A DNA stretch of 42,678 bases from DATGMB01 sp035293845 (GTDB lineage Bacteria > Acidobacteriota > Terriglobia > Bryobacterales > Bryobacteraceae). Position numbers and translations under genes: made by a program. The notes beneath the pieces are model-generated. The model was given only the letters and a program-made list of their open reading frames with translations. It ran no database searches and was not told the DNA's origin. The stretch lies in assembly GCA_035293845.1 (NCBI GenBank), contig DATGMB010000043.1, positions 1 to 42,678 on the forward strand, written 5' to 3'. This document shows positions 23,940-33,152 of this stretch, one piece after another. Each line of letters starts with the position of its first letter. Within the stretch, counting starts at the first letter, position 1.

Positions 23940-26900
23940 CTAAAAGCTGAATTTTAATGCGAGCTGAATTTGGCGCATCGGGTTAATCGTCGAAGTCAGC
24001 CTCCCGAAGGTCGCCGAGGGCTTCGGGCTCGACCCGTTCCCCCAACTCAGTTGACCGCCCGCGTTCAACTCCACATGATTTGGCGCGTTGAACATCTCCG
24101 TGCGAAACTCTAGAGTCTTTCGCTCCGCGATCCTAAAATACTTCACGATCGAAACGTCTTCATTCCCCAGCCAAGGCCCGCGCAGATTGTTGCGTCCGCA
24201 ACTGCCGAACGTTCCCGCCACCGTGTTTGAGAACGCCGCCGGGTTGTACCAGCCGTTCTGATTATTACCGGGCAGAACCGGGCTCAAGCCCGTGCAGTCC
24301 AGCCGGGTCGCGTTGGAAATGAAATTCGTTCCGGCCGAATCCCACGATGACGTGTCCACCACGCCGCCGCTCTGCAGAGTGGTGATCGTGCTCACCTGCC
24401 ATCCGCCGATCACCTGATTCACAACGCCTCCCTGGTTCAGGAAGCGCTGGCCCTTCCCGAACGGAAGCGTGTAGAGCACCGACGCCACGAACCGCTGCGG
24501 AATATTGAAGTCCGAAGGCCCATATTCGCATTTCGTGGGACACAGAGCATTCTGCGGCGAAAAGTCCGCGCCTACCGTGCCCCGTATGTTACTGGTATCA
24601 TCCAGCGACTTCGCCCAGGTATACGCCAGCAGGCTGTCCAGGTTGTTCGCGAAGCGCTGCGTCAGTTTCACGCTGAACGCGTTGTAATTGCCGTTGGCGT
24701 CCGCCATCAGGTACTGAATTCCCGAAGCGCCCCACTCGGGATACGGCAGGCGCTGCACCGCCGGCAGCAGCGGGTTGACGATGCCCTGGTTCTCGTCCAG
24801 CAGGTACGCCAGGTGGCGGCTAACGGACCCGGTGTAGTCCGCCTCTACCGTCGTCGACTGCCCCAGCCGCCGCTGCACGTTGAAGATGTACTGCATGCTG
24901 GAGCTGTCCGGCAGGTGTTGCGCCGCGCCCCAGGTCAGCCCCACCGGGATCGTCACCGGCAGCGACGCGGTGTTCAGGAAATTCGTGTACGTGAACGTTG
25001 GAGCTGCCCACGTCGAAGGCGCCAGTGTGGTCGCGCGGCCGCCCATGCCGCGCGAGAGATCGAAAATCGAGTTCTTGCTTTCCATCGAATAGAAGATGCC
25101 GAACCCCGTCCGGACCGACCACTTGTCCGATGGGCTCCACGCAATCCCCACCCGCGGCGCGAAATCATGATAGTTCGTGTTGATCAGCCGGCTGCCCATC
25201 CGCCCGTCCCGCACCGTTTGCAGGGGCGGCGACCCCGCAACGCCGCCGTTCGCCGCCCAATACGGCTCGTAGCGGAAATTGATTCCCTGGTAGAAATCCC
25301 CGGTGCCGGTGCGCACAAATACCGGGTGCTTGCTCAGGTCCGGCACATCCGCCTGGTTGGGGAGCGGCTGTTGCAATTGCACGTTCGGCTCCAGGCCGTC
25401 CTTGTCCAGCAGCGGCTGTGCCACTTCCCAGCGGAGCCCCAGGCTCACTGTCACGTGCGGGTGGATGCGCCAGGTGTCATCGAGATACGTCGCCCATTCG
25501 CTGTTCCGGAAATCGGCTCTTGCGAGCGACACCGCGACAATCGCATCGTACGTATCGCCCAGCAGGAAATCCGCCCCCGTGTACCCGCCGTTTCCGCCGC
25601 CGGTCGGCGTGACCGCGTTGGTGTACTGGCTGTCGAAATAGAACTGCCCGCGGGGAAACTCGTTGCCGACCTGCGGGAACATGTTATAGCGGTACTCGCC
25701 CCCCATCCGCAGCGAGTGCTTCCCGATCACCCACGAGAAATTGTCCACCCACTGAAAATATTTGTCATCGATCTGGAACGGGCTGCTGGTCGGGTTCCCG
25801 AAACTGGCCAGGTTCTGCGAAAGCGCGATGTTCGGAATGCCGTATGAATTCGGGTCGGCCGGCTTCACCGGCATCCCCAGTTCCTGATTCACGTTCTCTT
25901 TGCCCGCAAGCTGCTGCGTGATGTTATTGAACAGCGAATTGTACCCGAACCGCGCCTCATTCACTTTGGCCGGCGAAAACGTCCGCACGTTCGATAACAC
26001 CCACTGGCCGGCGCGCGTGTACAGCGTCTCGCCGTCGTCGGTGATCTGACCCGTGTTTTCCAGCGTCGATTCGTCATTCCAGCTATACCGCCCGAACCAC
26101 TGCGATTTCGCGCTCTCGTTGAAGTCGATCCGCGTCGTGAGCGTGTCCTTGTCGAGCGGAATGCGCAGACCGTATTGGTAATTGTGGAACGGCAGCCCCG
26201 GCGTGAGCTGGGGCAGGTTCGGCAGCGGATACCACTTCTCCATCAGCAGCGCCGATTGCGGGCTGATCCGGCTCGCCGGAATGATGTTCCCCGGGAAAAA
26301 GCTCTGGCTCTGCGCCACCTCGGCCGGCGTATTCCCGCTGCGCGAGAGCGGGTCCGCCAGCACATACCCCGAAGAGAGCAGCGATGAGAAATCGCCGGCC
26401 CGCATCGCCTGGGGCAGCGTGGTAATGATTTGCGGGTTCGTCTGCCGCGAGTTGTACTCCTCGAAGTTCGACATAAAAAACAGCCGGTTCTTCCCGTTGA
26501 ACAGCTTCGGCACGCGCACCGGCCCGCCCAGTTCGTAACCGTATTGATTCTGCCTGTACGGCGCCTTGACCGGCGGCGGATTGGTCGCGCTGCGCGTCGC
26601 CGAAGCGAAATCGTACGGCGTTGCGTCCAGCTTGTCATTCCGCAGGAACTCCCACGCGGCGCCGTGATATTCGTTCGTGCCAGGCTTCGTCGCTGCGTTC
26701 ACCTGTCCCAGCGCCCGCCCGAACTCCGCCGGATAGATTCCGGACTGCACCTTGAATTCCTGCAGCGCGTCGACGGAGGGCTGCAGGATGTACGTGTTGA
26801 AATCGATATCGGTGTTGGTAATGCCGTCCAGCGTGAAGTTTTCCCACGTCGACCGGCCGCCTGTGACCGCGATGGTCAACGCACTGCGGGACCCGCCCAG

Positions 26901-27413
26901 CCGTCCCGCCGCCTGCGCCGCTGGCACGAACCCGGTCGTCACGCCCGGACTCAACGCAACCAGGCTGAAGTAACTGCGCCCGTTCAGCGGCAGGTCCATG
27001 ATCCGCTGCTCTTCAATCACGGTGCCCACAGTGGCGTTATCCGTATTGAGTAGCGCGGCGTTGGCCGCCACCTCGATCGTCTGCACAGCCTGGCCGACCT
27101 GCATCGTGAAGTCCACCCGTGCCGTCTGCTGCACCTGCAGCACGATGTTCGCCCGCACCGCAGTCTCGAACCCCGGCGCCGTCACTTTCACGTCGTAAGT
27201 CCCGGGCACCAGGCCCGGAAAGCTGTAGAGCCCCGAACTGTTCGTCAATGTCGTCCGGGCGACGTTGGTGGCGCTGTTGGTGGCCGTGACGGACGCGTTC
27301 GGAATCAGCGCGCCGCTCGCATCCTGCACAACGCCGGTAATTTCTCCAAGGGTTTGGGCGTGCGTGACGCCGCAAACAAGAGTAAGCAATGCCGCCTGGA
27401 CCGCCGCTCGCAT
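23940..27413 (-). CDS. TonB-dependent receptor with N-terminal carboxypeptidase-regulatory domain (Oar-like)
   Basis: I use ATG 27413, which sits six bases after AGGAGG; the upstream in-frame start lacks one. The 1157-residue protein has a signal peptide (RAAVQAALLTLVCGVTHAQ), a carboxypeptidase-regulatory-like beta-sandwich (about residues 23-105: GEITGVVQDASGALIPNASV ... LVPGTYDVKVTAPGF), a plug domain (LPLNGRSYFSLVALSPGV, about 140-250) and a long outer-membrane barrel ending in aromatic strands (QIQLALKFSF). This architecture is much expanded in Acidobacteriota. It probably imports peptides or oligosaccharides with TonB energy; the divergent peptidase and amidase genes favour peptide-like or amide substrates. 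A near-consensus promoter precedes it. Confidence 0.95.
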   Translation of the reverse strand: MRAAVQAALLTLVCGVTHAQTLGEITGVVQDASGALIPNASVTATNSATNVARTTLTNSSGLYSFPGLVPGTYDVKVTAPGFETAVRANIVLQVQQTARVDFTMQVGQAVQTIEVAANAALLNTDNATVGTVIEEQRIMDLPLNGRSYFSLVALSPGVTTGFVPAAQAAGRLGGSRSALTIAVTGGRSTWENFTLDGITNTDIDFNTYILQPSVDALQEFKVQSGIYPAEFGRALGQVNAATKPGTNEYHGAAWEFLRNDKLDATPYDFASATRSATNPPPVKAPYRQNQYGYELGGPVRVPKLFNGKNRLFFMSNFEEYNSRQTNPQIITTLPQAMRAGDFSSLLSSGYVLADPLSRSGNTPAEVAQSQSFFPGNIIPASRISPQSALLMEKWYPLPNLPQLTPGLPFHNYQYGLRIPLDKDTLTTRIDFNESAKSQWFGRYSWNDESTLENTGQITDDGETLYTRAGQWVLSNVRTFSPAKVNEARFGYNSLFNNITQQLAGKENVNQELGMPVKPADPNSYGIPNIALSQNLASFGNPTSSPFQIDDKYFQWVDNFSWVIGKHSLRMGGEYRYNMFPQVGNEFPRGQFYFDSQYTNAVTPTGGGNGGYTGADFLLGDTYDAIVAVSLARADFRNSEWATYLDDTWRIHPHVTVSLGLRWEVAQPLLDKDGLEPNVQLQQPLPNQADVPDLSKHPVFVRTGTGDFYQGINFRYEPYWAANGGVAGSPPLQTVRDGRMGSRLINTNYHDFAPRVGIAWSPSDKWSVRTGFGIFYSMESKNSIFDLSRGMGGRATTLAPSTWAAPTFTYTNFLNTASLPVTIPVGLTWGAAQHLPDSSSMQYIFNVQRRLGQSTTVEADYTGSVSRHLAYLLDENQGIVNPLLPAVQRLPYPEWGASGIQYLMADANGNYNAFSVKLTQRFANNLDSLLAYTWAKSLDDTSNIRGTVGADFSPQNALCPTKCEYGPSDFNIPQRFVASVLYTLPFGKGQRFLNQGGVVNQVIGGWQVSTITTLQSGGVVDTSSWDSAGTNFISNATRLDCTGLSPVLPGNNQNGWYNPAAFSNTVAGTFGSCGRNNLRGPWLGNEDVSIVKYFRIAERKTLEFRTEMFNAPNHVELNAGGQLSWGNGSSPKPSATFGRLTSTINPMRQIQLALKFSF

Positions 27414-27523
27414 GAGGACCCTCCTGTGGCGAAGCAAAATCCCGGCCCATCGCTCGACCCGCCGGCAGCTTCAGTCCGAGTGCGGATACCGCCTTCATCG
27501 GTTCAGCGAGGAACCAGGAGAGC

Positions 27524-27552
27524 ATTATATAGAGACGATTTCGTGTCGACAA
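27524..27552 (-). promoter_or_regulatory. Sigma-70-type promoter for the TonB-dependent receptor
   Basis: On the minus strand, TTGTCG (complement of 27547-27552) and a perfect TATAAT (complement of 27524-27529) are 17 bases apart. Transcription would begin near 27517, leaving a leader of about 100 bases before the ATG at 27413. The AT-rich box stands out in this GC-rich region. The divergent M28 peptidase gene starts 95 bases to the right. Confidence 0.7.
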
Positions 27553-27646
27553 GCGTTTTCAGAAGTGACTCGCGTAGCGGCCGTGATACGATGCGACGAA
27601 TCGGCGCGGACCGGCACGGACCTCGGCTGAGCTCGCAGGAGGCGAC

Positions 27647-29146
27647 ATGTACCCCATACGCATATCGGCGCGACGGCTTTTTCTCGCGGCATTCATTGTC
27701 GCGAATGCGTCGAACGCCCAGACCGTCCTCGACAATGCCACCCTCAAACGCATGCACCACGAAGCATTCGAGAATTCGCACGCCGACGCGATTTTCGGCA
27801 CGCTCACCGCCGTCATCGGTCCGCGGCTCACCGCCTCTCCGGCGCATAAACGCGCGGCGGAATATACGAGAGAGGTCTTGGAGAAGACCGGTCTGGCAAA
27901 CGCGCGCCTGGAGCCGTGGCATTTCGGACGCGGCTGGTCGCTGGAAAGACAGACCATCGAAATGATCGCGCCGCGATACCTGCCGCTGCTCGGATACGCG
28001 GACGCCTGGTCTCCGTCAACCAAAGGCGAGATCGTGGCGGCGCCTGTCCTGGTCGCCGGGAAAACGCCCGAGCAAATCGCGGGCATGGGGAAGGCGCTCC
28101 AAGGCGCGATCGTATTGACGATGCCGGCGGTGACGAACTTCATCCAAAAAGACCGGCCGCAGCCATCCGATCCGGCATACGTGCCCAATTCCGCCGCATA
28201 CGCCACCAGCGTCCGCATCCCGGGTTCGGCGGCCCCTCCTCGGGCGACATCCGCGCAACAACTCTCTCGCGCGCTCAGCACCGCCGGAGCCGGCGTGATC
28301 ATCTCCGCGAGCCGCGGGGAGCACGGCACCGTGTTCGTCATGGGCCGCGACGGCGGTCCCGGTGCCGCTCCGTCATTGACGCTCGCCGGCGAACACTACA
28401 ACATGATCGTCGACATGCTCGCGCGAAAGATCCAGGTGAAGCTGCGAGTGAACATCGCCGCGCGTTTCTATGATGACGATCAGGGAAACGCCTATAATGT
28501 CCTGGCCGAACTGCCGGGCACGGATCCCATCCTTCGCGACGAGGTGGTCATGATCGGCGCGCACCTCGATTCCTGGCATACTGGCGCCGGCGCTACCGAC
28601 AACGCTGATGGCGTTACCACCGTCATGGAAGCGATCCGGATCATAAAGGACGCCGGCCTTCACCCCCGCCGCACGATCCGCGTCGCGCTTTGGGGCGGCG
28701 AGGAACAGGGACTACTCGGCTCGCGGGCGTGGGTAGAGCAGCATCTCATGGGCGACTCAAATGCCGAGGCGCGCCGCAAACTGGATGTTTATTTCAACAT
28801 CGATAATGGCACCGGCCCCATCTATGGCTGGTACGCCCAGAATGACGAATCCGCGAAGCGGATCTTTGACCAATGGCTGGAACCGTTGAAGGAGTATGGA
28901 GCCCGCAGGAACACACTGGAGCCGGTTGGCAGTACCGATCACCTGTCGTTCATTGCCGCCGGCGTGCCCGGATTCAATCCGATTCAGGACTACACCAACT
29001 ACGATGTGCGTACCCATCACACCAACATGGACACGCCCGACCGGCTGAGTGTGAATGACATCCGGCAGGCGGCGCTGGTGATGGCCGCCTTCGCCTACAA
29101 CGCTTCCATGACCGGCGCTCCTTTTCCAAGAAGCGGTGGCAATTAA
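27647..29146 (+). CDS. Secreted M28 family zinc aminopeptidase
   Basis: The 499-residue protein follows a strong ribosome site (AGGAGG at 27637-27642). It has a signal peptide (to about residue 24, VANASNAQT), a protease-associated (PA)-like insert around residues 120-250, and a C-terminal M28 catalytic domain. Zinc ligands and catalytic residues are H306 and D308 (IGAHLDSWH), D318 (TDNADG), E352/E353 (WGGEEQGLLGSRAW), the Asp in YFNIDNGTG and the His in YDVRTHHTNMDT. These are all intact. It should remove N-terminal amino acids or dipeptides from peptides outside the cytoplasm. It diverges from the TonB-dependent receptor and is 117 bases ahead of the exported amidase. Confidence 0.95.
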   Translation: MYPIRISARRLFLAAFIVANASNAQTVLDNATLKRMHHEAFENSHADAIFGTLTAVIGPRLTASPAHKRAAEYTREVLEKTGLANARLEPWHFGRGWSLERQTIEMIAPRYLPLLGYADAWSPSTKGEIVAAPVLVAGKTPEQIAGMGKALQGAIVLTMPAVTNFIQKDRPQPSDPAYVPNSAAYATSVRIPGSAAPPRATSAQQLSRALSTAGAGVIISASRGEHGTVFVMGRDGGPGAAPSLTLAGEHYNMIVDMLARKIQVKLRVNIAARFYDDDQGNAYNVLAELPGTDPILRDEVVMIGAHLDSWHTGAGATDNADGVTTVMEAIRIIKDAGLHPRRTIRVALWGGEEQGLLGSRAWVEQHLMGDSNAEARRKLDVYFNIDNGTGPIYGWYAQNDESAKRIFDQWLEPLKEYGARRNTLEPVGSTDHLSFIAAGVPGFNPIQDYTNYDVRTHHTNMDTPDRLSVNDIRQAALVMAAFAYNASMTGAPFPRSGGN

Positions 29147-29263
29147 GTGCTCGCAGCCGGAGGGCCTCAACCTGGAGTCTCGCCCCTCGGCATTCGGCCC
29201 TTCACGGCGGCGTTTCCGCGTTTACAATAGTTCAAACGTCCTGACCACATAAGGAGACACGAA

Positions 29264-31099
29264 GTGACAACAACCGAACAGAGCCGCCGCCGATTTCTGA
29301 ACTTCTTCTCCGGAGTCGGTCTCGGCGGTACGCTACTGCCGGGCGTCCTTTGGGCCCAGGTACAACAGGACGGGACGCAGCGGATTACCCAGCCGATGCT
29401 GGCGAATGCTCTGGCGTTATCCGGCCTCACGTTCTCCGAAGAGGATCAACGGGCGTTGCTGCAGGCGGCCAACCAGAGCCTCACTCGCTACGAGGAGCTT
29501 CGCAAGACGCCGATTCCGAACGACGTGGCGCCACCGTTTTATTTCAGCGCGCTCGTGCCGGGCATGAAAGTCAACCGCGCCAAGCTGCCGGTACGATTCA
29601 GCGCGCCGAAGGTGAGGCGGCCCGCAAATCTGGAAGAAGTCGCGTTCTGGCCGATCACCCGGCTCTCGCAGCTCATTCGGACTCGCCAGGTAACGTCCCT
29701 GGAATTAACCGAAATGTACCTGGCGCGCCTGCACCGGTATAACGACAAGCTCAATTGCGTCGTGACGTTTCTCGACGATCTGGCGCGCAGCCAGGCAAAG
29801 CAGGCCGATGCCGAAATGAAGGCGGGCCGCCATCGTGGGCCTCTGCATGGCATTCCCTGGGGCGCCAAGGACATTATCGCGGTAAATGGTTATAAGACGA
29901 CTTGGGGCTCCGGCGCGTACAAGGATCAAATGATCGAAGAGGACGCCACTGTGGTCGAGATCCTGCGCGAGGCCGGAGCTGTTCTGGTGGCCAAGTTGAG
30001 TACCGGCGAGTTGGCGCAGGGGGACCAGTGGTTTGGTGGACAGACGAAGAATCCCTGGAATCTCTCGGAAGGATCCAGCGGATCTTCGGCGGGCCCTGCG
30101 TCGGCCACAGCCGCGGGGCTGGTGGCTTTCGGGATCGGCAGCGAAACCAGCGGATCGATTCTCAGTCCTTCGGCGCGCTGTGGAGTGACCGGACTGCGCC
30201 CGACCTTCGGCCGGATCAGCCGCTATGGAGTGATGACGCTCTCCTGGACCCAGGACAGACTCGGTCCGTTGTGCCGTTATGCGGAGGACTGCGCCATGGT
30301 GATGAGCGTCATCGCCAAACCGGACGGCCGCGACCTGAGCGTGTCCGAGCTGCCGTTCAACTGGAACCCGCGTATCGATATTCGCAAGCTGCGCGTCGGC
30401 TACTTGAAGGCGGCGTTCGATGAAGTGGCCAATCCGGCTGCGAAGAAATTCGATGAAGCGGCTCTCGCCCAGATTCAGAAGCTCGGGGTCAAGCTGATTG
30501 AGGTGAAGGTTCCGGAAGCCGCCGTCGATTCGAGCGGCTTCAACGTCGAATCGGGCGCATTTTTCGACGAGATGATTCGCACGGGCCGCGAAAAGCAGAT
30601 GACCAATCCGGGCCGCGCCAATAGCTTCCGGTCCAGCCGTCTGATTCCGGCAGTGGAGTATCTGCAAGGCCAGCGCGCGCGGGCGATGATGATGGCGAAG
30701 CTGGCCGCGGCGACGGCGGACGTAGATGTTTATCTGGTGCCGGCGAACTCCGGCGGAGGTGGCGGTCGCGGCGCAGCGGCCGGCTCGCGAGGTTCGAGTG
30801 TAGCGGCAACAGGCCCCGCTGGTCGAGGTCAGGGACGCGGCCCCGGCCGGGGAGGCTTCCAGCAGGGAGTTATCGGAAGGCACTTCAATATGGCGAACAT
30901 CGCCGGATATCCCGCCATCAGCGTACCCCACGGATTCCAGGAGACCGGGTCGCCCGCGGCAATCACCTTCTACGGGCCGCCGTTTAAGGATACGGAAGTC
31001 ATTGCGCTCGCCAAGGCCTATCAGGATGCCTCGGGATTCCATTCAAAACATCCGGATCTGGAGGCGCCCGCCCCGGTCTCTACTTCGAACCGCGGTTGA
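29264..31099 (+). CDS. Tat-exported amidase (amidase signature family)
   Basis: The GTG start at 29264 follows AAGGAGA and opens a twin-arginine leader (SRRRFLNFFSGVGLGG). The 611-residue enzyme carries the Ser-Ser-Lys triad of amidase-signature hydrolases: Lys202 (GAKDIIAVNGYKT), Ser274 in GSSGSSAG and nucleophile Ser298 in GSETSGSIL. It is related to GatA, but the leader, an extra N-terminal domain of about 120 residues and the absence of gatB/gatC argue for a catabolic, periplasmic amidase. A Gly/Arg/Ser-rich low-complexity insert lies at about residues 495-535, between the catalytic core and the conserved C-terminal segment (HFNMANIAGYPAISVPHGF). It probably acts on amides or small peptides with the neighbouring M28 peptidase. 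Confidence 0.94.
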   Translation: MTTTEQSRRRFLNFFSGVGLGGTLLPGVLWAQVQQDGTQRITQPMLANALALSGLTFSEEDQRALLQAANQSLTRYEELRKTPIPNDVAPPFYFSALVPGMKVNRAKLPVRFSAPKVRRPANLEEVAFWPITRLSQLIRTRQVTSLELTEMYLARLHRYNDKLNCVVTFLDDLARSQAKQADAEMKAGRHRGPLHGIPWGAKDIIAVNGYKTTWGSGAYKDQMIEEDATVVEILREAGAVLVAKLSTGELAQGDQWFGGQTKNPWNLSEGSSGSSAGPASATAAGLVAFGIGSETSGSILSPSARCGVTGLRPTFGRISRYGVMTLSWTQDRLGPLCRYAEDCAMVMSVIAKPDGRDLSVSELPFNWNPRIDIRKLRVGYLKAAFDEVANPAAKKFDEAALAQIQKLGVKLIEVKVPEAAVDSSGFNVESGAFFDEMIRTGREKQMTNPGRANSFRSSRLIPAVEYLQGQRARAMMMAKLAAATADVDVYLVPANSGGGGGRGAAAGSRGSSVAATGPAGRGQGRGPGRGGFQQGVIGRHFNMANIAGYPAISVPHGFQETGSPAAITFYGPPFKDTEVIALAKAYQDASGFHSKHPDLEAPAPVSTSNRG

Positions 31100-31179
31100 A
31101 ACCTTCGCAGGCGATTGGCGCTGTGCAGCCGATCCCAATCAAAAATTAACATCCCACCGCGCCCCACAGCCGACCTGGC

Positions 31180-31920
31180 GCGTACTGCGCTTCAGACCGG
31201 ATAATGGATGGGCCGTCAACTTTCCCACATTCCACGACTTCCCGCCGGTCGATATCGAGCTCAGCGGAATCGGATATCAGACCGCCAGTCCTTTTGCCCT
31301 CGACAAAACAGCGACAAAGATCACGGAGGCCTTTAGGGCGTTTGGGACCGGTACTGTTCCCGCGGGACGGTGGTACAGGCAGCCTCGCCCGGCAATCCGG
31401 GGACGGTGTCATTACCGCGGGCGCTGGCGCAGATTCCCATGCGGCCAGTCCGATCTCCACCTTGCGATGATAGGTTCATCATCCACCTTGGACAAGGCGT
31501 ACAGTTCTTCGGGTGGCTTCTCGGAGAGGTTTCGGCGCTCGTTGACGGTCCAACCGGCATTCGCCGAACTGGAAAATCACTCCTCGGCCAACATGTTCGA
31601 TTTCTCGCCCAGCGCCGGCTTTGGCTTCATGAGTGACATCTTTATCGCCGAGACCGGATCGATTCCTCCACGGACGGGCGCCACTTCGCTGGTCGGCTTC
31701 AAAGTGGCGCGGATCGATCGCAGCGCGGGCGATGTCAGCGATTTCATCGCACACACCTCCAACGGCACCGCGACCATCTTCGAGCCGGCCGGCTTCAATA
31801 GGCCGGTCGACGTGAAGTTTCGCGGGGTCAATATGTTCATTGCGGACTTCGGTGTTTTCCGTCCCCGCAAGACCTACGCCCGGGACCGGCAAGATCCGGA
31901 TGGTTTCGCGATCTCACTAA
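31180..31920 (+). pseudogene. Decayed PQQ-dependent sugar (sorbosone) dehydrogenase-like gene
   Basis: The C-terminal part is clear in one frame, about 31560-31870: HSSANMFDFSPSAGFGF, IFIAETGSIPPRTGA, GFKVARIDRS, FNRPVDVKFRG and MFIADFGVF. These follow in the order expected for soluble PQQ sugar/sorbosone dehydrogenases. The expected ending PGTGKIRMVSRSH-stop (TAA 31918-31920) is in another frame, so a frameshift lies near 31860-31885. Upstream, fragments occur in shifting frames (NFPTFHDFPPVDIELSGIG at about 31220 in one frame, DKDHGGL followed by a TAG at about 31320 in another). No intact N-terminal domain, start or signal peptide is present. I read it as a truncated, multiply frameshifted relic. 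The exact left limit is uncertain. Confidence 0.7.
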
Positions 31921-31972
31921 GCAGGTAATCGGGCCGCTGCGCTGGAGCGCGCGCACGAATGAACCAGCCGCC

Positions 31973-33139
31973 TCACTGCTCGTTCCGGCTCGCCCAATAC
32001 GCCGGATGCCCCACGTATGTCTCGTTCTCTAAATTCGCCAGGATCGCGCGGCGGACTTCCAGGATGTCCACCTCGCCCTGCTTCTGATAAATCACGCGGC
32101 CGCCGGGCGCGATCACCATCGTGAACGGCACGCCGCCTTCCCACTTCGGCTCGAAGGCGGCCTGCATCGCGTAGGTGTCATCCGACGCGAACAGCAGATT
32201 GCGGCTCGATGCATGCTGCTGCTGCAAGACCTTCAGAACTCCGGCCTTCTCGTCGGGATAATTCGCCGCCACCGTCACTAAATCGAAATCGCGGCGGCGG
32301 AACATGCGCCAGGTGGTTTCGATGTCCGGCATCTCCGTGAGGCAGGGACCGCACCACGTGGCCCAGAAGTTGATCAGCAGGACCTTATCCGTGGGATTCC
32401 GCCGCAGCTTCTTCAGATCCTCCGCCGTGGCCATCTCCACGGTGACGGGCTCGGCCTCGATCTTCTGCATCTCGCGCACCTGGCTATCGATCTTCGATTT
32501 CCACTTGGTGGAACAGCCGAACGCCGGCGTGTGTGGCACCCCTACCGGCTTGCCCGCCAGCATCGCGTCGAGCGCATTGCGCGCGTCCCGCACCTTCACC
32601 AGCGATTCCCGCTGCGCGTTGTCCACCCGCCCCTCGTACCGGAGTTTGCGTTCCCGGTCGAACAGGAATACGTGCGGCGTGGCCTGCACGCCGTATGCCC
32701 GCGCGGTGGCTTGCGTCTCTCCATCGTAGAGATACGGGAAGTTGAAGTGCCGGTACGCGGCACGGATCTTCATGTCCTCGAAGCTGTCGCTCACGTCCGT
32801 GTAGCCGAGCTCGGAAAGCAGAATCGCCTTGGGATCGTTCGGCTGGATGGCGACGAACGCCACACCCTTCCCGCCGTAGTCGTCGACCAGCTTCTTGATC
32901 CGCCCCTCATAAAGCTGCGACGTCGGGCAATGATTGCAGATGAACATCACCGCCAGGATGGGGCTCGCGTCATAATCGTGCAGGCGATGAATCTTGCCGT
33001 CGATACCAGGCAGCGCGAAATCCGGCGCCGCCGATCCGATCGGCAGGATCGGATGCTCGTCCGACACCTTCGGCGTCAGCTTCGGCTCCTGCGCCAGTGC
33101 CAGCCCGCAGAACAGCAGTCCAGTAACCCAATGCCTCAC
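31973..33139 (-). CDS. Exported double thioredoxin-fold protein (peroxiredoxin-like + TlpA-like)
   Basis: The 388-residue protein has a short signal peptide (to about residue 17, GLALAQ) and two thioredoxin folds. The first (about 30-195) is AhpC/TSA-like with a CNHC motif (C68, C71: FICNHCPTSQ). The second (about 230-375) is TlpA/ResA-like with WCGPC (C263, C266). A lone Cys209 lies in the linker (AFGCSTKWK). Such fusions occur in acidobacteria and planctomycetes; the likely place is the periplasm and the likely role is disulfide exchange or peroxide reduction, though no partner is certain. It is the last gene of a minus-strand operon, 13 bases after the mannonate-dehydratase-like gene. Confidence 0.9.
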   Translation of the reverse strand: MRHWVTGLLFCGLALAQEPKLTPKVSDEHPILPIGSAAPDFALPGIDGKIHRLHDYDASPILAVMFICNHCPTSQLYEGRIKKLVDDYGGKGVAFVAIQPNDPKAILLSELGYTDVSDSFEDMKIRAAYRHFNFPYLYDGETQATARAYGVQATPHVFLFDRERKLRYEGRVDNAQRESLVKVRDARNALDAMLAGKPVGVPHTPAFGCSTKWKSKIDSQVREMQKIEAEPVTVEMATAEDLKKLRRNPTDKVLLINFWATWCGPCLTEMPDIETTWRMFRRRDFDLVTVAANYPDEKAGVLKVLQQQHASSRNLLFASDDTYAMQAAFEPKWEGGVPFTMVIAPGGRVIYQKQGEVDILEVRRAILANLENETYVGHPAYWASRNEQ

Positions 33140-33152
33140 CGTATCTCCTCCC

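Noticed and set aside
23534..23957. Several 70-135 codon frames after tRNA-Thr, including one read as a possible integrated element
   Set aside because: They overlap each other on both strands, are Arg/Pro-rich, and there is no integrase or repeat of the tRNA 3' end.
31479..31892. Minus-strand 137-codon frame across the dehydrogenase relic
   Set aside because: It is antisense to recognisable PQQ dehydrogenase motifs and has no motif of its own.
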